The notes: generated by a model from the sequence alone, not told the origin. A DNA stretch of 64,000 bases from Micrococcus terreus (GCF_900116905.1 NZ_FPCG01000010.1:1-64000); one strand, 5' to 3'. Positions 51,199 to 63,100 are shown, counted from the first letter of the stretch. Numbers and translations: made by a program.

Positions 51199-52005
51199 TC
51201 ACTTCCGTCGCCACGGCGCTGACTGGTCGCCGTATGTGTCGAGCACGATCTCGCACCAGGTGCGTCCGGCGTTGACCGCGAGGCGTGCATGCCTGGCGGT
51301 CAGATTGGATGCACGCGTGCGACCGTGGCCGCTACCCTCGGCATTGCGCAGTTCGGTGATCCCGATAGCGATTCCCTTGAGCCCGCCGAGCACCTTCTTG
51401 ATAGACCCCGAGCTGTCGGCAGTGCCGCTCACGCCTGACGCCGACAGTCCGAGCGCGTCTTGCGTCTGAGTCAGGAGCGCAGGGAGGTCTGCGTCCCTGA
51501 CTACCGTCTCCCCCAGGTGCTCCAGCACCGTCTTGGCGGTCGCTTCGATGAGTTCCTTGACTGCCCCGACGACACCGGCCGGGTCGGAGTCGAGCAGCAG
51601 TTCGATACGGCGGAAGGCGTCGCGGATTCCTGAGGCATCACGTAGCCCGTCCAAGCCCGAGAGGCTCGAGAGCGCACCGCCGACCATCGTGATCTTGCGA
51701 CTCGGGTCGACCGAGAAGCCGTCGAGTTCGAGCACGCGAGTGAACGGAGTGATGTCGTCACCGCCAAACTCGATGAGGAAACTCTCGTAGACGCGGAGGA
51801 CACGACGGATGTGTTCAAGGCTTGCCCAGTCAACGGATGCCTCGTACTCGGCCCAGAGTGTGACGCGCTGGCCGCCAAGAAACGTAGTTGTCCCCGGAGC
51901 GAAGCCTTCGGCTTGCCATATGCGATCGATCTCCCGGAGCACCATGCGCTGCGAGACGGCGTCGCGGAAGACGGCGCGCACACGGCCAGTGATGAGGTCA
52001 GTCAT
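51199..52005 (-). CDS. Abi_C-domain abortive-infection protein
   Basis: A 268-residue soluble protein whose C-terminal half (VLEHLGETVVRDADLPALLTQTQDALGLS to GIAIGITELRNAEGSGHGRTRASNLTARHARLAVNAGRTWCEIVLDTY) matches the abortive-infection C-terminal domain. The N-terminal half is unrecognised. Such domains occur next to other defence genes and may act as effector or sensor. It begins 8 bases downstream of the NTPase gene and precedes abiH. Confidence 0.75.
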   Translation of the reverse strand: MTDLITGRVRAVFRDAVSQRMVLREIDRIWQAEGFAPGTTTFLGGQRVTLWAEYEASVDWASLEHIRRVLRVYESFLIEFGGDDITPFTRVLELDGFSVDPSRKITMVGGALSSLSGLDGLRDASGIRDAFRRIELLLDSDPAGVVGAVKELIEATAKTVLEHLGETVVRDADLPALLTQTQDALGLSASGVSGTADSSGSIKKVLGGLKGIAIGITELRNAEGSGHGRTRASNLTARHARLAVNAGRTWCEIVLDTYGDQSAPWRRK

Positions 52006-52012
52006 GGCCGCT

Positions 52013-55000
52013 CTACTTATGCTTCCTGTTCACCTTGATAGGCGACACGTCCGCGTCGTACGAGCTGACAGTTCCGTGCTGTTTCAAGCACTCAAGGAGG
52101 GCTCGGTCTGCAGGTGTATTTGCGACATGCAGGGCGGTGCGTCCCACTGCGGTCAGCTTCGAATAGTCGCCTCCCAGCTCCTGCAAGATCGCGAAGAGGT
52201 CTGCGCGGGCAAGGTCGCCAAGGTGCGGTTCGAGAAGGGGTACTACGTACTGCGCAGAAGCGCCACCCTGCGCCATCTTCTGCACGACGGCGGACGGGAT
52301 GGTGTGCCCGTGCTTCACAGCAAGGCGCGCCAGTTCATTCAGCCCTCGCTGCCCAGCGACCTCGGCGTACGCTTCAGACTGCTCGACGATCACCCGCTTG
52401 ATCGCGTCCTCGATCTCATTGTCGGCGAGAAGCGCCGCCAGATCCGGCTGCACCAGCTCCGGCGTCATGTAGCGCGCGAACTTCTCCGACTCGCGGATGA
52501 ACGCCCTTCGCGTTGGCCAATCAGTCGCCGCAAGGTGCGCGTATGACTCGGCGGTGTCCGAGATGATGTCGTGCTTGAGGAGTACCGCGAACAAGTCGCC
52601 GGTCTCGGCAGCAATCTCCCCAATCTCGAGATGGCTGCCCAGCTTCAAGCTCGCAACAAGGTCCGCGCGCAGTGTTGCGGCTGGCAGCTGCTCCCGCGCC
52701 GCAAGGATCGTGGTCGCCAACGTGGTCTTCTCGTCCTCGTCGGCCGACTCAGCCTCGGTGAGCGTGCCTGCTGCGGCCAGCAGCGGAGCGAGGTGGGCAT
52801 CGACTCCAAGAGCAGCAACGTATCGGCTGACATTCTTGAACGTTGCAGGGAACCGCTGATGCATAGCCAACGCCGGCCACGCTCCCTCGGAGATGGCGCC
52901 AAGATCGACAACCTGGCACGCTGGCGCAGCGCGCTCAACCACGTCGGCCAGGCGAGGCGTCCCTTGCTCGAGTAGTTCCTCGAGCACTGCGATGAACTGC
53001 TCACCTGTATCGACCGCTGCGGAAGAGCCTTCGATCGCGCCCAGATAGGCATCGATATGTTCGAGGACGTAGTCATAGACCGTCTTGTTCGCCGCTCGGA
53101 TGACGTCGAGAGCAACCGTCTCGTCATTGCCAATCGCGAGGGTCAGGTTCTCATGCGTGATGTCGTACAAACTGCGCGAGACGAACGACGGACGGGCACT
53201 TGCCGAGAGCGGCGTCAGGCTAGGCAGCGTGATACTCGCCTCGGCGAAGAGCGCTCCAACTCGCTCTGCCTGGGCGGACATCCCGTCGTTCGTGAGGACG
53301 GAGAACTCCGCGTAGTGCGTTCGTAGATAATCGACGACCCGCGCGTCCGTGCGCTGCGCTGACGATGACAGATTCGCCAGTGCAACGCCTACTAGTTCTA
53401 GCTGCGAAGCGTCGTCCAGCTCCGCTTGGTTCACGAGGTAGAGAAGCGTTCTCGGCGACACTGTCACAAACCGCTGGACGAGTTGTGCGCGCTGCTCACC
53501 GGCGGTCAAGTACGCCTGCAGGAACTGCGTCTGCCTCTCTCCCAGGCCAACCAGCGAGCGAATCATGATGTCGGCTGCATCAACGTTGGTTGCAAGGAGA
53601 CGATCAAGGATCGCGATGTTGTAGAGCGCTGGTTCTTTCAGTGCGCTCTTGCCACGTTCCCGCACGACGGCATCGACATCCTCCGGGCCGAGTTCAAAGT
53701 GCGCATCCATCAGGTCTCGCTCGACGTGGTGGATGATGAAGTTCGTCGCCGCTGGGCTTACGCGGTCGCCGTGGAACGTCGAGGTGTACAGCGTGAAGTT
53801 GCGGTTGATGTGTCCGGCCCGAACAAGCTGATAGGCCAAGCCGGGCTTGAGCAGTGCCTTGGCGACGTACTCAAGCGACTGCGCCGTCTCCTTGTAGGTC
53901 GCAGACGTACCTTCGCTCGCAGGCGTGTCGAGTTCCTTGAACATGACTAGAAACTCTGGGCGCTTGATCAGATCACCCATGTCCGCACCGCGCAGGAACT
54001 TGATGTCCTCGAACTTCTCGTTGAGTTGTTCATTCAGCGGATCCCGATCTGCATCGCTCCAGCTGTCAGCATCCAATGGATCACCGAGCGCGCCGACAAG
54101 GCTGGATCGCGAGAACGTTAGTACGTTGCCAGACGACATCTGCTGACGGAGCTCCGGGTCACCATCCGCCGCAACGAAAGCCGCCCAGAACTCCGCACTT
54201 CGTAGCTCCGCGTCCGACTTCGGGGCGCCATCAACCGAGGATGTCAAACCGTTCCGACGTCGGCTTCCTAGCGCTGAGGCCGAGGCTGCCGTCCGTTCGA
54301 TGTGCGCCGCCAGCAAGTCCCCAAGGTGGGAGCTGCGCGACTCTGCGCCGCTCTTGCGTGCAAGCCGCTGCCGAAGCGTACGACGCTCGCCCTCGATCCG
54401 CTTGATGTTCTCGGCTACCAGCTCGCGACTGAGCTTGTAGAGGGTGTCCAGATTGCTCTTGCCGAGTCGGATCGTCTCGAAGTCCGTGAGGTGCGTGCTT
54501 TTGTAGAGCATCATCGCGAACAAGTCAGTCTCGCTCAGGTCGAGTTGCTCACCGTCGCCTGAGAAGATTCGATCGCGGAAGACGATGAACTCGTTGCGGA
54601 CGTTCTTCAGTAGCCGCATATCAGGGACGTACTGCGCAGCCAGATCGAGCAGTTCCGGCTCTACCTTGTGCTCGATCTCGGCCAGCAACCGAGTCGCCAG
54701 GTTCCGTGCACTGCGATGCGTGATGAACGGCACCACCGGAATCACGAGATCAAAGAACTTGGTGCGGTTAGCACGCACCGCCTCAGCCTGCGCCGGATCC
54801 TCGATTGCCAGTACGCCTGTCTCGAGCTTGCGGCCTTCCGCCTCCAGCCCGATCCGGTCGAAGATGCTGTCCTTGATCGCGTAGATGAAGCGGATCGGCT
54901 TCTCGATCTGAGGCGAGGCGGTGAGCAACGTGTTCAGCGCACGCAGCGTCTCAAAGATGTGTGAGTCGTTAAAGCGGTCGATGTCCTCGAAGATCACGAC

Positions 55001-55708
55001 GTCACGATCCGACACGTCGAAGAAGTAGACGATCTCGTCGAGGTACTGGTCGAAGTACGACACAGCGTTGTCATCGAGGGTGACAGTCGCTGCGCCGGCG
55101 GACAGCTGCTTGATGCGGATCTTCCCGTAGAACAGCCAGCGCACCAGGAGCACCGCAGTCGTTGCCACGACCCAAACGATCAGATGCGTCCAGACGCCGA
55201 GGTCGTTCAGCGCCGTGAAGGTCGCTATAACCTGCGCAGTCCAGCCAGTCAGCAAGAAAATGACGGCGACGGCCAGACCGATCAGTGCAGCCGTGCCGAA
55301 CTCTCTCCACCACCGGAAGCGCTCGATTCGACGAAATCTGGACGCAGGCGTCTTGCTCGGATCCTCCCGGTAAAGCAGCTGCTTGACGATCTCCTGCTGG
55401 ATACGGTTCGTCGGAGTCGTGGCCTGCAGTGGCACCGACTCGTCTAGCTTGGACGCTTCAATCGGGGCAAGGGTCGACAGCGAAAGCTCGACCACGCGGC
55501 CGTCAAGTCGCTTCCCGAGCTCCCGCAAGATACTGCTCTTGCCGACACCGTAGTTTCCGGACAGCGCGATGTTACGGATTTCATCGTCTTCAAGTGCAGC
55601 CTCAAGCGCCGAGACGTAGCCACTGTGCTCAGCTTCGAGATACTCAGGGGTGAGTGGGATGAGGCTCCACTTGGACTTCTCGGTCGGCTCCTTCGGGGCG
55701 TGGTTCAT
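52013..55708 (-). CDS. YobI-like membrane-anchored P-loop NTPase
   Basis: A very large (1231-residue) NTPase of the YobI group. Residues 51-59 are Walker A (GNYGVGKSS), two transmembrane segments follow at about 138-157 and 172-193, and residues 236-243 are Walker B (VVIFEDID), so the NTPase is cytoplasmic with a membrane hairpin inserted between its motifs. The rest is a long, leucine-rich helical domain with many repeats of L-A/D pattern, ending in an ankyrin-like segment ([22 protein letters not shown]). The ATG at 55708 overlaps the hsdR stop. It may sense infection at the membrane; the function of the family is not established. Confidence 0.75.
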   Translation of the reverse strand: MNHAPKEPTEKSKWSLIPLTPEYLEAEHSGYVSALEAALEDDEIRNIALSGNYGVGKSSILRELGKRLDGRVVELSLSTLAPIEASKLDESVPLQATTPTNRIQQEIVKQLLYREDPSKTPASRFRRIERFRWWREFGTAALIGLAVAVIFLLTGWTAQVIATFTALNDLGVWTHLIVWVVATTAVLLVRWLFYGKIRIKQLSAGAATVTLDDNAVSYFDQYLDEIVYFFDVSDRDVVIFEDIDRFNDSHIFETLRALNTLLTASPQIEKPIRFIYAIKDSIFDRIGLEAEGRKLETGVLAIEDPAQAEAVRANRTKFFDLVIPVVPFITHRSARNLATRLLAEIEHKVEPELLDLAAQYVPDMRLLKNVRNEFIVFRDRIFSGDGEQLDLSETDLFAMMLYKSTHLTDFETIRLGKSNLDTLYKLSRELVAENIKRIEGERRTLRQRLARKSGAESRSSHLGDLLAAHIERTAASASALGSRRRNGLTSSVDGAPKSDAELRSAEFWAAFVAADGDPELRQQMSSGNVLTFSRSSLVGALGDPLDADSWSDADRDPLNEQLNEKFEDIKFLRGADMGDLIKRPEFLVMFKELDTPASEGTSATYKETAQSLEYVAKALLKPGLAYQLVRAGHINRNFTLYTSTFHGDRVSPAATNFIIHHVERDLMDAHFELGPEDVDAVVRERGKSALKEPALYNIAILDRLLATNVDAADIMIRSLVGLGERQTQFLQAYLTAGEQRAQLVQRFVTVSPRTLLYLVNQAELDDASQLELVGVALANLSSSAQRTDARVVDYLRTHYAEFSVLTNDGMSAQAERVGALFAEASITLPSLTPLSASARPSFVSRSLYDITHENLTLAIGNDETVALDVIRAANKTVYDYVLEHIDAYLGAIEGSSAAVDTGEQFIAVLEELLEQGTPRLADVVERAAPACQVVDLGAISEGAWPALAMHQRFPATFKNVSRYVAALGVDAHLAPLLAAAGTLTEAESADEDEKTTLATTILAAREQLPAATLRADLVASLKLGSHLEIGEIAAETGDLFAVLLKHDIISDTAESYAHLAATDWPTRRAFIRESEKFARYMTPELVQPDLAALLADNEIEDAIKRVIVEQSEAYAEVAGQRGLNELARLAVKHGHTIPSAVVQKMAQGGASAQYVVPLLEPHLGDLARADLFAILQELGGDYSKLTAVGRTALHVANTPADRALLECLKQHGTVSSYDADVSPIKVNRKHK

Positions 55709-58700
55709 CCCTCCGATGCCTCCCCCTTAGCGAACAGTTCGGCTTGCTCGAGCACCAACTCGATGGCCTTCTCCTCGGCGTCAGGCGGGTAGTCGTACTT
55801 GGCAAGCAGGCGTCGCACCTTCGAGCGCATCGCGGCGCGTACGCTCTCCTTCTGATTCCAGTCGATAACAACGCTGGTACGGACAGCCCAGACGAGGTCG
55901 ACAGCGATCTTCTTCAATGTCTCATCGCCCATGCGCATGACCGCGGCATCGTTCTGGGCGATCGCGTCGTACAGCGCGACCTCCGCGGCAGAAAGCCCCA
56001 GCGCGTCGTGGCGCTGCTGATCGTCCCGCATCTGCTTGGCGAGCTTCACCAGTTCCGCGATGATCTCCGCCGTCGTCAGCGACCGGTTCGTGTACCGGTT
56101 GATCGCTTCATCGAGCAGTTCGGAGAACTTCCGTGCCTGCGCAAGGTTGGTGCGCTGCACAGTACGGATCTGGTCGTTGAGCAGCCGACGCAGCAACCCC
56201 ATCTGCAGGTTCGGCTTGTCCTTGTCAGCGAGCGAATCGAGGAACTCATCGCTGAGGATCGACAGCTCTGGCGTCTCGACGCCAGCGAGCTTGTAGATGT
56301 CGACCACCTGGTCGGCAGCGACGGCCTCGTTGATCAGCTGCCCGAGCGCCGTGTCGATCTCGACCGCGCCCGATCCTCCGCGCCCAGAATCCGGGTTCTG
56401 GATCTTCAAGATGGCGGCACGCACATCGGTGAACAGGCGCACGTCGTTGCGGATCGCTGCCGCCTCGTCGCGCGCTCCAGCCAGAGCGAACGCCTTGGCC
56501 AGCGCCAGCACCTGGTCGTTGAAGCGCTTCGTCCGGTCAGGGTCGGCCATGACGAAGTCGAGCACCTTGGCGTACTCCGCCAAGCGCTGGGAGGCAGTGA
56601 GTGACGGCGAGGAGTCGTAGTCGACACCGTGTAGCACGCCGCGGATGATGTCGTGCTTCTCCAGCATGACGGCGACCATCTCGTCGATGGGTACGCCGGC
56701 CTGGTCGCGGTCGGAGGGCGAGTACTCCTGGAGCGCCGCCTGGAGGTTCGCGAACACGCCGATGTAGTCGACGATGAGCCCGCCGGGCTTGTCCCGGAAG
56801 GTGCGGTTCACTCGGGCGATGGCCTGCATGAGCCCTGCGCCCTGCATGGTCTTGTCGACGTACATCGTGTGCATGCTCGGCGCATCGAAGCCGGTCAGCC
56901 ACATGTCTCGGACGATGACGAGTTCGAGCTCGTCGTCGGGGTTCTTCGCCCGGAGCTTGAGGTCCTTGCGTACGTCCTTGGAGTGGATGTGTGGTTGGAA
57001 CTCGGCCGGGTCGGCAGCCGAGCCGGTCATGACGACCTTGATCTTGCCCTTGGCCGGATCGTCTGAGTGCCAGTCGGGGCGGAGCGCGATGATCTTCTCG
57101 TAGAGGCGCACCGCGATACGGCGACTCATCGAGACGATCATGCCCTTACCGAACAGCGCCTCGCGCCGCTTCTCCCAGTGCTCGACGATGTCCCGGGCGA
57201 TCAGGTCGAGGCGCGAGTCGGCGCCGACGATGGCTTCCAGACGCGACCAGCGGGACTTCGCTGCCGTGGCCGCATCCTCTTCGACGGTCTCGGTGATCTC
57301 GTCCGCCAGCTCGTCGAGCGCGGCAAGGTCGTCGTCGGACAGGTCGATCTTCGCCAGGCGCGACTCGTAGAAGATCTTGACGGTCGCGCCGTCCTCGACC
57401 GCACGGGTCAGGTCGTAGACGTCGACGTAGTCACCGAACACCGAGCGGGTGGACTTGTCACCAGACTCGATCGGTGTACCGGTGAAGCCGAGGTAGGTAG
57501 CACCAGGCAACGCATCTCGCATGTGCTTCGCCAGACCTGAGCGCAAGCGGCCATGACGGTCCAGCGTCTCACCGAAGCCGTACTGACTACGATGCGCCTC
57601 ATCAGCCACGACGACGACGTTGCGGCGGTCCGTCAGCACCGGGTTGGCATCGCCATCCTCACCGGGAGCGAACTTCTGCAGCGTCGTGAAGACGATGCCA
57701 CCGGATGCGCGCTTCAGCTTCGCGCGCAGGTCAGTACGGGTCGCGGCCTGCACCGGGGTCTCCGGCAGGATGCGGGCAGGAGCGAATGTCTCCCCGAAGA
57801 GCTGGTCGTCAAGGTCGTTGCGGTCAGTGATGAACACCAGCGTCGGATTCACCATGCGCGGGTCGCGCATGATCTTCGCGGCATAGAACACCATCTCGAA
57901 GCTCTTGCCCGAACCCTGGGTATGCCAGACCACACCACCACGACGATCGCCGTCCGGCCGGGACGCCTGCACGGTCGACTCGACCGCCGCGTTCACCGCC
58001 CAGTACTGGTGGTACTTCGCCACACGCTTCACCAGCACCCGTGTCGGCTGCCCGGTGGCCTTGTCGGTGGCGGTCTCGTCACTGAACACGACGAAGTTCT
58101 GAACGATGTCGAGGAACCGCTTCGGCTCGAACACCCCCTTGATCAGCACCTCAAGGGCTGGGCGGTCGCTCACGACCTCCCGGCCCTCGACGGTCTTCCA
58201 CGGCGCGTAATGTTCGAACGCGCCTGCGTAGCTGCTCATCGCGGCTGACGTGCCGTCGGAGATAACCGTCACCGCGTTCGGCACGAACACGGACGGGATG
58301 TCCTGTCGGTACGTCTGCACCTGGTTCCACGCCGACTTCAACGTCGCGTGCTCCGCCGTCGGGTTCTTCAACTCCAGCAGAGCCAGCGGCAGGCCGTTGA
58401 CAAGCACCAGCACGTCAGGCCGGCGGTTCTTGCCGTTCTCGACGATCGTGAACTGATTGATCGCCACCCAGTCGTTGTTCTCGGGGCGTTCGAAGTCGAC
58501 CAGCCACAACCGCGTCGTCCGCAGCGCAGCGTCTGCATCCCGGTGCTCGACGGGCACACCCTCCGTGATGAGCTGGTGCAGCCGATAGTTCTCATCGATC
58601 GGACTCTGCGACTCCGCCCGCCGCACCCGCTTGATCGCCTCATCGACAAGGGCAGGAGAAGTCCCGGGATTGATCCGCCTGATTGCATCACGCAGCCGCC

Positions 58701-58845
58701 CCCACAGGAACACGTCCGCATAGGAGTCGCGCTCCGCTCCCGGCTCGCCAGGAGCGATGTCCGGGCCGTGCAGGGTGCGGTAGCCCAGCTCCGCGAAATA
58801 CTCCAGCGCCGCCAGCTCGACAGTGTTCTCGTTGAACGCGCTCAC
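55705..58845 (-). CDS. hsdR: Type I restriction enzyme, R (motor/nuclease) subunit
   Basis: A 1046-residue HsdR. The N-terminal nuclease shows D144, E158 and K160 ([20 protein letters not shown]); the helicase motor has Walker A GSGKS (about residue 314) and a DEAH box ([10 protein letters not shown]), with further motifs such as [10 protein letters not shown] and [20 protein letters not shown]. It cuts unmethylated DNA after translocation, in complex with HsdM and HsdS. The start is GTG 58845, overlapping the Ymh gene's stop as GTGA; its stop overlaps the NTPase start as ATGA. Length is normal for the family. Confidence 0.95.
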   Translation of the reverse strand: MSAFNENTVELAALEYFAELGYRTLHGPDIAPGEPGAERDSYADVFLWGRLRDAIRRINPGTSPALVDEAIKRVRRAESQSPIDENYRLHQLITEGVPVEHRDADAALRTTRLWLVDFERPENNDWVAINQFTIVENGKNRRPDVLVLVNGLPLALLELKNPTAEHATLKSAWNQVQTYRQDIPSVFVPNAVTVISDGTSAAMSSYAGAFEHYAPWKTVEGREVVSDRPALEVLIKGVFEPKRFLDIVQNFVVFSDETATDKATGQPTRVLVKRVAKYHQYWAVNAAVESTVQASRPDGDRRGGVVWHTQGSGKSFEMVFYAAKIMRDPRMVNPTLVFITDRNDLDDQLFGETFAPARILPETPVQAATRTDLRAKLKRASGGIVFTTLQKFAPGEDGDANPVLTDRRNVVVVADEAHRSQYGFGETLDRHGRLRSGLAKHMRDALPGATYLGFTGTPIESGDKSTRSVFGDYVDVYDLTRAVEDGATVKIFYESRLAKIDLSDDDLAALDELADEITETVEEDAATAAKSRWSRLEAIVGADSRLDLIARDIVEHWEKRREALFGKGMIVSMSRRIAVRLYEKIIALRPDWHSDDPAKGKIKVVMTGSAADPAEFQPHIHSKDVRKDLKLRAKNPDDELELVIVRDMWLTGFDAPSMHTMYVDKTMQGAGLMQAIARVNRTFRDKPGGLIVDYIGVFANLQAALQEYSPSDRDQAGVPIDEMVAVMLEKHDIIRGVLHGVDYDSSPSLTASQRLAEYAKVLDFVMADPDRTKRFNDQVLALAKAFALAGARDEAAAIRNDVRLFTDVRAAILKIQNPDSGRGGSGAVEIDTALGQLINEAVAADQVVDIYKLAGVETPELSILSDEFLDSLADKDKPNLQMGLLRRLLNDQIRTVQRTNLAQARKFSELLDEAINRYTNRSLTTAEIIAELVKLAKQMRDDQQRHDALGLSAAEVALYDAIAQNDAAVMRMGDETLKKIAVDLVWAVRTSVVIDWNQKESVRAAMRSKVRRLLAKYDYPPDAEEKAIELVLEQAELFAKGEASEG

Positions 58846-59576
58846 GATGCAACCTCCAACGTCGATTCATCCACCCAGCGCGCCAGCACACTGAGCGCAG
58901 CCAAGTACTCCAGTGCTTGCTGCTCCGGCATCTCCTGGTCAGCCTCATGCGCAAGCGGGTTACGGATACCAGCAAACACACCCTCGGCAAACGTCCGAGC
59001 GCCGCGCTGCACTGACTTGAACGTGCTGCTGCCGTCGTTCTTCATGCGGTAGAGACGGGGCTTACCCGCCGCAGGTGCCTGCTCGCTGAATGCCTGGTTG
59101 AAGAGATCTGTCTCGCTGACGTTCCGACGACCGAGCTTGTTCTGCGTCTCGGCGTTCAGCTTGCGGATCGCTCCTTCGACAGCCTCACGAAAGTGTCCTG
59201 ACTGCCACAGCGACGACGCGCCGTCCCAGACCCACGGATGCAGGTTCGCAGCCGACAGCTCCGGCGCATCGTCGCCAAGATTCTTGCGGATCTCCTCCTG
59301 ACGACGGAGGTTCTCCCGGGCACGAAGCGAAGCCTCGTGGTGCAGTGCCCACTTCTTCCGGCTTGTGCTGACCTCAAGGGAACGCCAGTTCGGCAGCACC
59401 CGGTCAAGGATCTGTTCAGCGACCTGCGCGCGCTTAACTACTTCCGCTTCGGAGTCCGTCGTCCGATAGCTCCCAGCGCTCACGACTCCGCTCGGCGGCG
59501 GCACATGATGCACGGTGGTAGCCCGGATGAAATCTTCGAGCTGCTCCAGTGCCCACTCGATATTTAGCCCACTCAT
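58842..59576 (-). CDS. TIGR02391-family (Ymh) protein inside the hsd operon
   Basis: A 244-residue protein with the TIGR02391/Hypoth_Ymh region at its C-terminal half: [31 protein letters not shown], then [15 protein letters not shown] and [16 protein letters not shown]. The N-terminal half is helical and charged. Family members are found in restriction and defence settings, but their role is not established. It is placed between hsdS and hsdR, with overlaps of 4 bases on both sides, so it is almost certainly part of the system's expression unit. Confidence 0.8.
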   Translation of the reverse strand: MSGLNIEWALEQLEDFIRATTVHHVPPPSGVVSAGSYRTTDSEAEVVKRAQVAEQILDRVLPNWRSLEVSTSRKKWALHHEASLRARENLRRQEEIRKNLGDDAPELSAANLHPWVWDGASSLWQSGHFREAVEGAIRKLNAETQNKLGRRNVSETDLFNQAFSEQAPAAGKPRLYRMKNDGSSTFKSVQRGARTFAEGVFAGIRNPLAHEADQEMPEQQALEYLAALSVLARWVDESTLEVAS

Positions 59577-60700
59577 GCCGCGACTCCTTCGGTAGGGACG
59601 CGCATGCGACCCGAGAGGAGTTCGGGGAGGAGGGTGTCGCGCAGCGCAGCAAGACGTTCCGACTCAGCCCGAGCCTGAGCGACACGGCGCCGCAGCGGCA
59701 TCGTGTCTGCCTCGAACTGCTCGGCGACAACGGCTTCCTTCGGTACAACAACCGGATAGCTGCCCATCGCCTGAATACCGACGGCGGGATACGCACTACC
59801 GTGGGCGACCGATTCGAGGTACTCAGCGAACTCGGGCGCGCCCACCACGCTCGTTAACATCGATGAGCCCAGTCGGACGCTCGGGCTCATGACGGCAAAA
59901 CCGGTCGAGGCGACGCTGCCGGGGGTCGGGTCAACAATCAGAGCAAAGGCGCGGTTGCCAGGGCGCACGGTCGAGTAAATTACGTCACCATCGCTCACAC
60001 CACGTCGTGCCCGACTCGGCGCCTCATCCCAAGTCAGCTCCTGAACCGAGTCGATCTGCCCCGGTGATACTGACGCGATGTCGATGTAGCGCAAGGCATC
60101 GGTCGAGTGTGGCTTCACGCTCAGTCGATTGAACTCCACAAGGTCGGCGAGAGGAAGAACTTCCGTCGATGTGCGCGCCCGAAGTTGCGAGGCAGATGCA
60201 TCGATCACCGCCGAGGCTCGTTCAGCAAGTTGCCGGTTCGACTCGATCTTGTCGTCGAGCGCGCCGAGCGTCGCGGCGATGGCGCGCTGCACGTCCAACG
60301 GAGGTGCTGGAACCTCAATTGCTGCCAGCGCTGCCTGGCTCAGCTTGGGCTGCGCGGACCCAGTGACATAGCCCGATATGTCTGCGGCTTCAAGCGCATA
60401 TGATAGGTACCTAGTGTCATTCTCGCTGTTGCCCTGAAGGACATGCGCGTGGTTATTCACCCAGAAGCGCCCATCAGCCAAGAACGCAACAGGCGTGTTG
60501 CGGCTACGAAGATTCTCGCCATCCTCCGCTACCAGCAGATGAAGCCCCTCAAAAAGGTAGTCGTCTACGTGATCCACCACTCCGCTGGCACCGTAGTACG
60601 GGTACGGGCCCCCACGTCTGTCGGAAGCTTTGACGGGTACGCGTCTCCGATCGAGGTTGACCACCAGCTCGCCAATGGGACGATGAGCAATTTGGGTCAT
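59573..60700 (-). CDS. hsdS: Type I restriction enzyme, S (specificity) subunit
   Basis: A 375-residue HsdS that recognises the DNA target and positions HsdM. It has two target-recognition domains: the first starts at the N-terminus and ends in [42 protein letters not shown] (the conserved coiled-coil spacer), and the second ends in [48 protein letters not shown]. Its ATG overlaps the hsdM stop as ATGA, and its stop overlaps the Ymh start. The target sequence cannot be predicted from here. Confidence 0.93.
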   Translation of the reverse strand: MTQIAHRPIGELVVNLDRRRVPVKASDRRGGPYPYYGASGVVDHVDDYLFEGLHLLVAEDGENLRSRNTPVAFLADGRFWVNNHAHVLQGNSENDTRYLSYALEAADISGYVTGSAQPKLSQAALAAIEVPAPPLDVQRAIAATLGALDDKIESNRQLAERASAVIDASASQLRARTSTEVLPLADLVEFNRLSVKPHSTDALRYIDIASVSPGQIDSVQELTWDEAPSRARRGVSDGDVIYSTVRPGNRAFALIVDPTPGSVASTGFAVMSPSVRLGSSMLTSVVGAPEFAEYLESVAHGSAYPAVGIQAMGSYPVVVPKEAVVAEQFEADTMPLRRRVAQARAESERLAALRDTLLPELLSGRMRVPTEGVAA

Positions 60701-62262
60701 GACTCCAACGCCTCCAGCCGCCGCCGAATCTCGTTCTCCAGCTCACGCCCGCGCTCGAACTCGGCGAACAGCTCCTTCGTCAATCGCTCGATCTTCTCGT
60801 CGATCGGCTCGTCGTCAACCTCAGCCTCGGCAGCGCCGACGTAGCGGCCCGGGGTGAGCACGAAGTCGTGCTTGGCGATCTCTTCCAGCGACGCAGCCTT
60901 GGCGAAGCCGGGGACGTCTTCGTAGCCGCCATCGTGGTTGCGCCAGGAATGGTAAATGCCGGCGATCTTCGCGATGTCGTCGTCGGTGAGCACGCGCAGA
61001 CGGCGTGACTCCATCGTGCCGAGCTTGCGGGCGTCAATGAAGAGCACCTCGCCGCGGCGTTCGCGGTGGCCATTGCCGTGTCGGGCTTTGGAAACGAACC
61101 AGAGCGAGACGGGGATGCCGGTGTTGAAGAACAGCTTGTCGGGCATGGCAACGATGCAGTCGACCAGGTCCGCCTCGACGAGCTTACGGCGGATCTCGCC
61201 CTCACCGCCCGTCTTCGACGACAGCGACCCGTTCGCCAGGACGAAGCCCGCTGTGCCTCGTGGGCTCAGGTGGTGGATGAAGTGTTGCACCCATGCGAAG
61301 TTCGCGTTGCCCTGCGGCGGGGTGCCGTACTTCCAGCGCGGATCATCGGCGAGCTTGGCGTCCCACCAGTCCGAGACGTTGAACGGCGGGTTGGCAGTCA
61401 CGAAGTCGGCGCGCAGGTCAGGATGCAGGTCATCAATGAACGAGTCCGCCGAGCGCGGCCCCATGTCGGCCTCGATGCCGCGAAGCGCCAGGTTCATCTT
61501 CGCGAGCTTCCACGTCGTGTCCGTGAACTCCTGGCCGTAGACGGAGATGTCGGTGCGCTTGCCACCATGCGCCTTGACGAACTCGGCCGACTGCACGAAC
61601 ATGCCGCCGGAACCCGCTGCAGGGTCATAGACACGCCCCTGGTAGGGCTCCAGCATCTCGACCAACGTCTTGACTACCGAACGCGGCGTGTAGAACGCTC
61701 CGGCGTCCTTGCCGGTCTCCTTGCCCGCGAACTGGCCGAGGAAGTACTCGTAGACCCGACCCAGCACGTCGTCTGCACCATGGTCGTCAGTCTCCGTGAA
61801 CCCGATCGAGCCGATCAGGTCGACCAGCCCGCCCAGGCGCCGCTTGTCCAGGCCGTCGCGGCCGTAGTTGCGTGGCAGCACACCGCGGAGTGAGGGGTTC
61901 TCCTTCTCGATGAGATCCATCCCCTGGTCGATCTGCTGACCGACCTCCGGCTGCTTCGCCACCGACTGGATGTAGCCCCAGCGCGCCAGCTCTGGCACCC
62001 AGAACACGTTGTGACTGGTGTACTCGTCGCGGTCTTCGAGGAAGTCCCGCAGCCGCTCCGGCTTGATGCCGTCAGCAGCCAGCTCTGCCTCGAGCGCCGC
62101 ACGTCGCTCCTCGAAGCGGTCGGAGACGTACTTCAGGAACACCAGGCCCAGCACGACATGCTTGTACTCGCTCGGCTCCTGGTTGCCGCGCAGCTTGTCT
62201 GCAGCCTCCCAGAGGGTCTGCTCGAGTGTCTTCGTCGGTTTCGGCTTCGCGGCGCGTGCCAT
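60697..62262 (-). CDS. hsdM: Type I restriction enzyme, M (methylase) subunit
   Basis: A 521-residue N6-adenine methylase. The SAM motif is [12 protein letters not shown] and the catalytic motif is NPPF in [14 protein letters not shown]; the N-terminal domain ([38 protein letters not shown]) is HsdM-type. Methylates the host's own target sites and forms the active M2S core. ATG 62262 has AGGAG 7 bases upstream and is the first gene of the defence operon; the gap upstream (62263-62439) should hold its promoter. Confidence 0.96.
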   Translation of the reverse strand: MARAAKPKPTKTLEQTLWEAADKLRGNQEPSEYKHVVLGLVFLKYVSDRFEERRAALEAELAADGIKPERLRDFLEDRDEYTSHNVFWVPELARWGYIQSVAKQPEVGQQIDQGMDLIEKENPSLRGVLPRNYGRDGLDKRRLGGLVDLIGSIGFTETDDHGADDVLGRVYEYFLGQFAGKETGKDAGAFYTPRSVVKTLVEMLEPYQGRVYDPAAGSGGMFVQSAEFVKAHGGKRTDISVYGQEFTDTTWKLAKMNLALRGIEADMGPRSADSFIDDLHPDLRADFVTANPPFNVSDWWDAKLADDPRWKYGTPPQGNANFAWVQHFIHHLSPRGTAGFVLANGSLSSKTGGEGEIRRKLVEADLVDCIVAMPDKLFFNTGIPVSLWFVSKARHGNGHRERRGEVLFIDARKLGTMESRRLRVLTDDDIAKIAGIYHSWRNHDGGYEDVPGFAKAASLEEIAKHDFVLTPGRYVGAAEAEVDDEPIDEKIERLTKELFAEFERGRELENEIRRRLEALES

Positions 62263-62439
62263 GCTGTGGGTCTCCTCTGCGCCGCAGGGCGCGTCTTAAG
62301 TTGTGCTCTCGGGGCGTGTCCTACGCTACCGACGGCCACTGACACCGCTAAGGTGCCGCGCCGGATGCGGTGCCGAGAGGAGTCTCGCGACGGGGAGCCG
62401 GACGGGCTCAACCTAGCGTCACGATCTACGCCGATTATC

Positions 62440-62913
62440 TCATGACCGGCGCTTTTCGTGAAGAGCTGCCCGCCATACCTGCTTCGGCCACGGCGCCAGC
62501 GTCGCCATCCGGTAGCGCAGCCACAGGTCGACGAGCACCGCTTGGTCAGTCACGATCTGCACGGCTTGTCGTGTCGCCTCATCCCACGTATGACGTGGTC
62601 GGAGCCCGGCACCATCGAGGTACGCGGCGATCGTCGCTCCGGCGTACACGCGGAGAGCGAGCGCTTCGGACAGCTCACCGCGCACGTCGATCAGATGCTC
62701 CCGCAGCGTGTGCTGCATCCAATGGGGCCACCGATGCGCCGTCGAGTCGTCCTCGAGCTGGGCGATAACGACGTACGGATCACGTCGGCAGTCGTCACAC
62801 GGCCGGTCATCCGCGAACATCGGGCGGCGAGCCTGCCGTGCGGCATCATCACGCCACGACTGTAGCCTCCGGTTCAGCTTCTCGTCCCAGGAGGGATACG
62901 GCTCGGCGTTCAT
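62440..62913 (-). CDS. Hypothetical protein upstream of hsdM
   Basis: A 157-residue soluble protein I do not recognise, with a cysteine pair (PCDDCRRDPYVVIAQLED), tryptophans in HRWPHWMQHTL and a helical C-terminal half. The ATG 62913 overlaps the previous gene's stop by one base (TGATG), so it was translated after that gene. Its position between the recombinase fragment and hsdM suggests it came with the island. Confidence 0.6.
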   Translation of the reverse strand: MNAEPYPSWDEKLNRRLQSWRDDAARQARRPMFADDRPCDDCRRDPYVVIAQLEDDSTAHRWPHWMQHTLREHLIDVRGELSEALALRVYAGATIAAYLDGAGLRPRHTWDEATRQAVQIVTDQAVLVDLWLRYRMATLAPWPKQVWRAALHEKRRS

Positions 62914-63098
62914 CAGCAGGCAGACGTCGCGATGTACGTCGGTTCCAGCGCCACTGTCTTCGGCAGTGTCCCCGGGTCGAAGCGCCGACTCAGCTCGATC
63001 CGCTCCTCCAGTTCCGGTGTCAGCCAGGAGTGCAGCTCCAATGGGTAGCCCATCCAGAACAGTCGCTTCACGACGGGCTTGTACCAGCACCGCGACAC
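62913..63098 (-). pseudogene. Partial hypothetical gene, probably truncated at its start
   Basis: A 61-codon frame ending at 62913; the best candidate start is ATG 63053 (MGYPLELHSWLTPELEER), but homologous sequence probably continued beyond 63098, where the recombinase fragment of the opposite strand begins. No good ribosome site is visible. Its stop overlaps the next gene's ATG, which indicates that the pair was once a normal operon. Confidence 0.4.
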
Positions 63099-63100
63099 TC

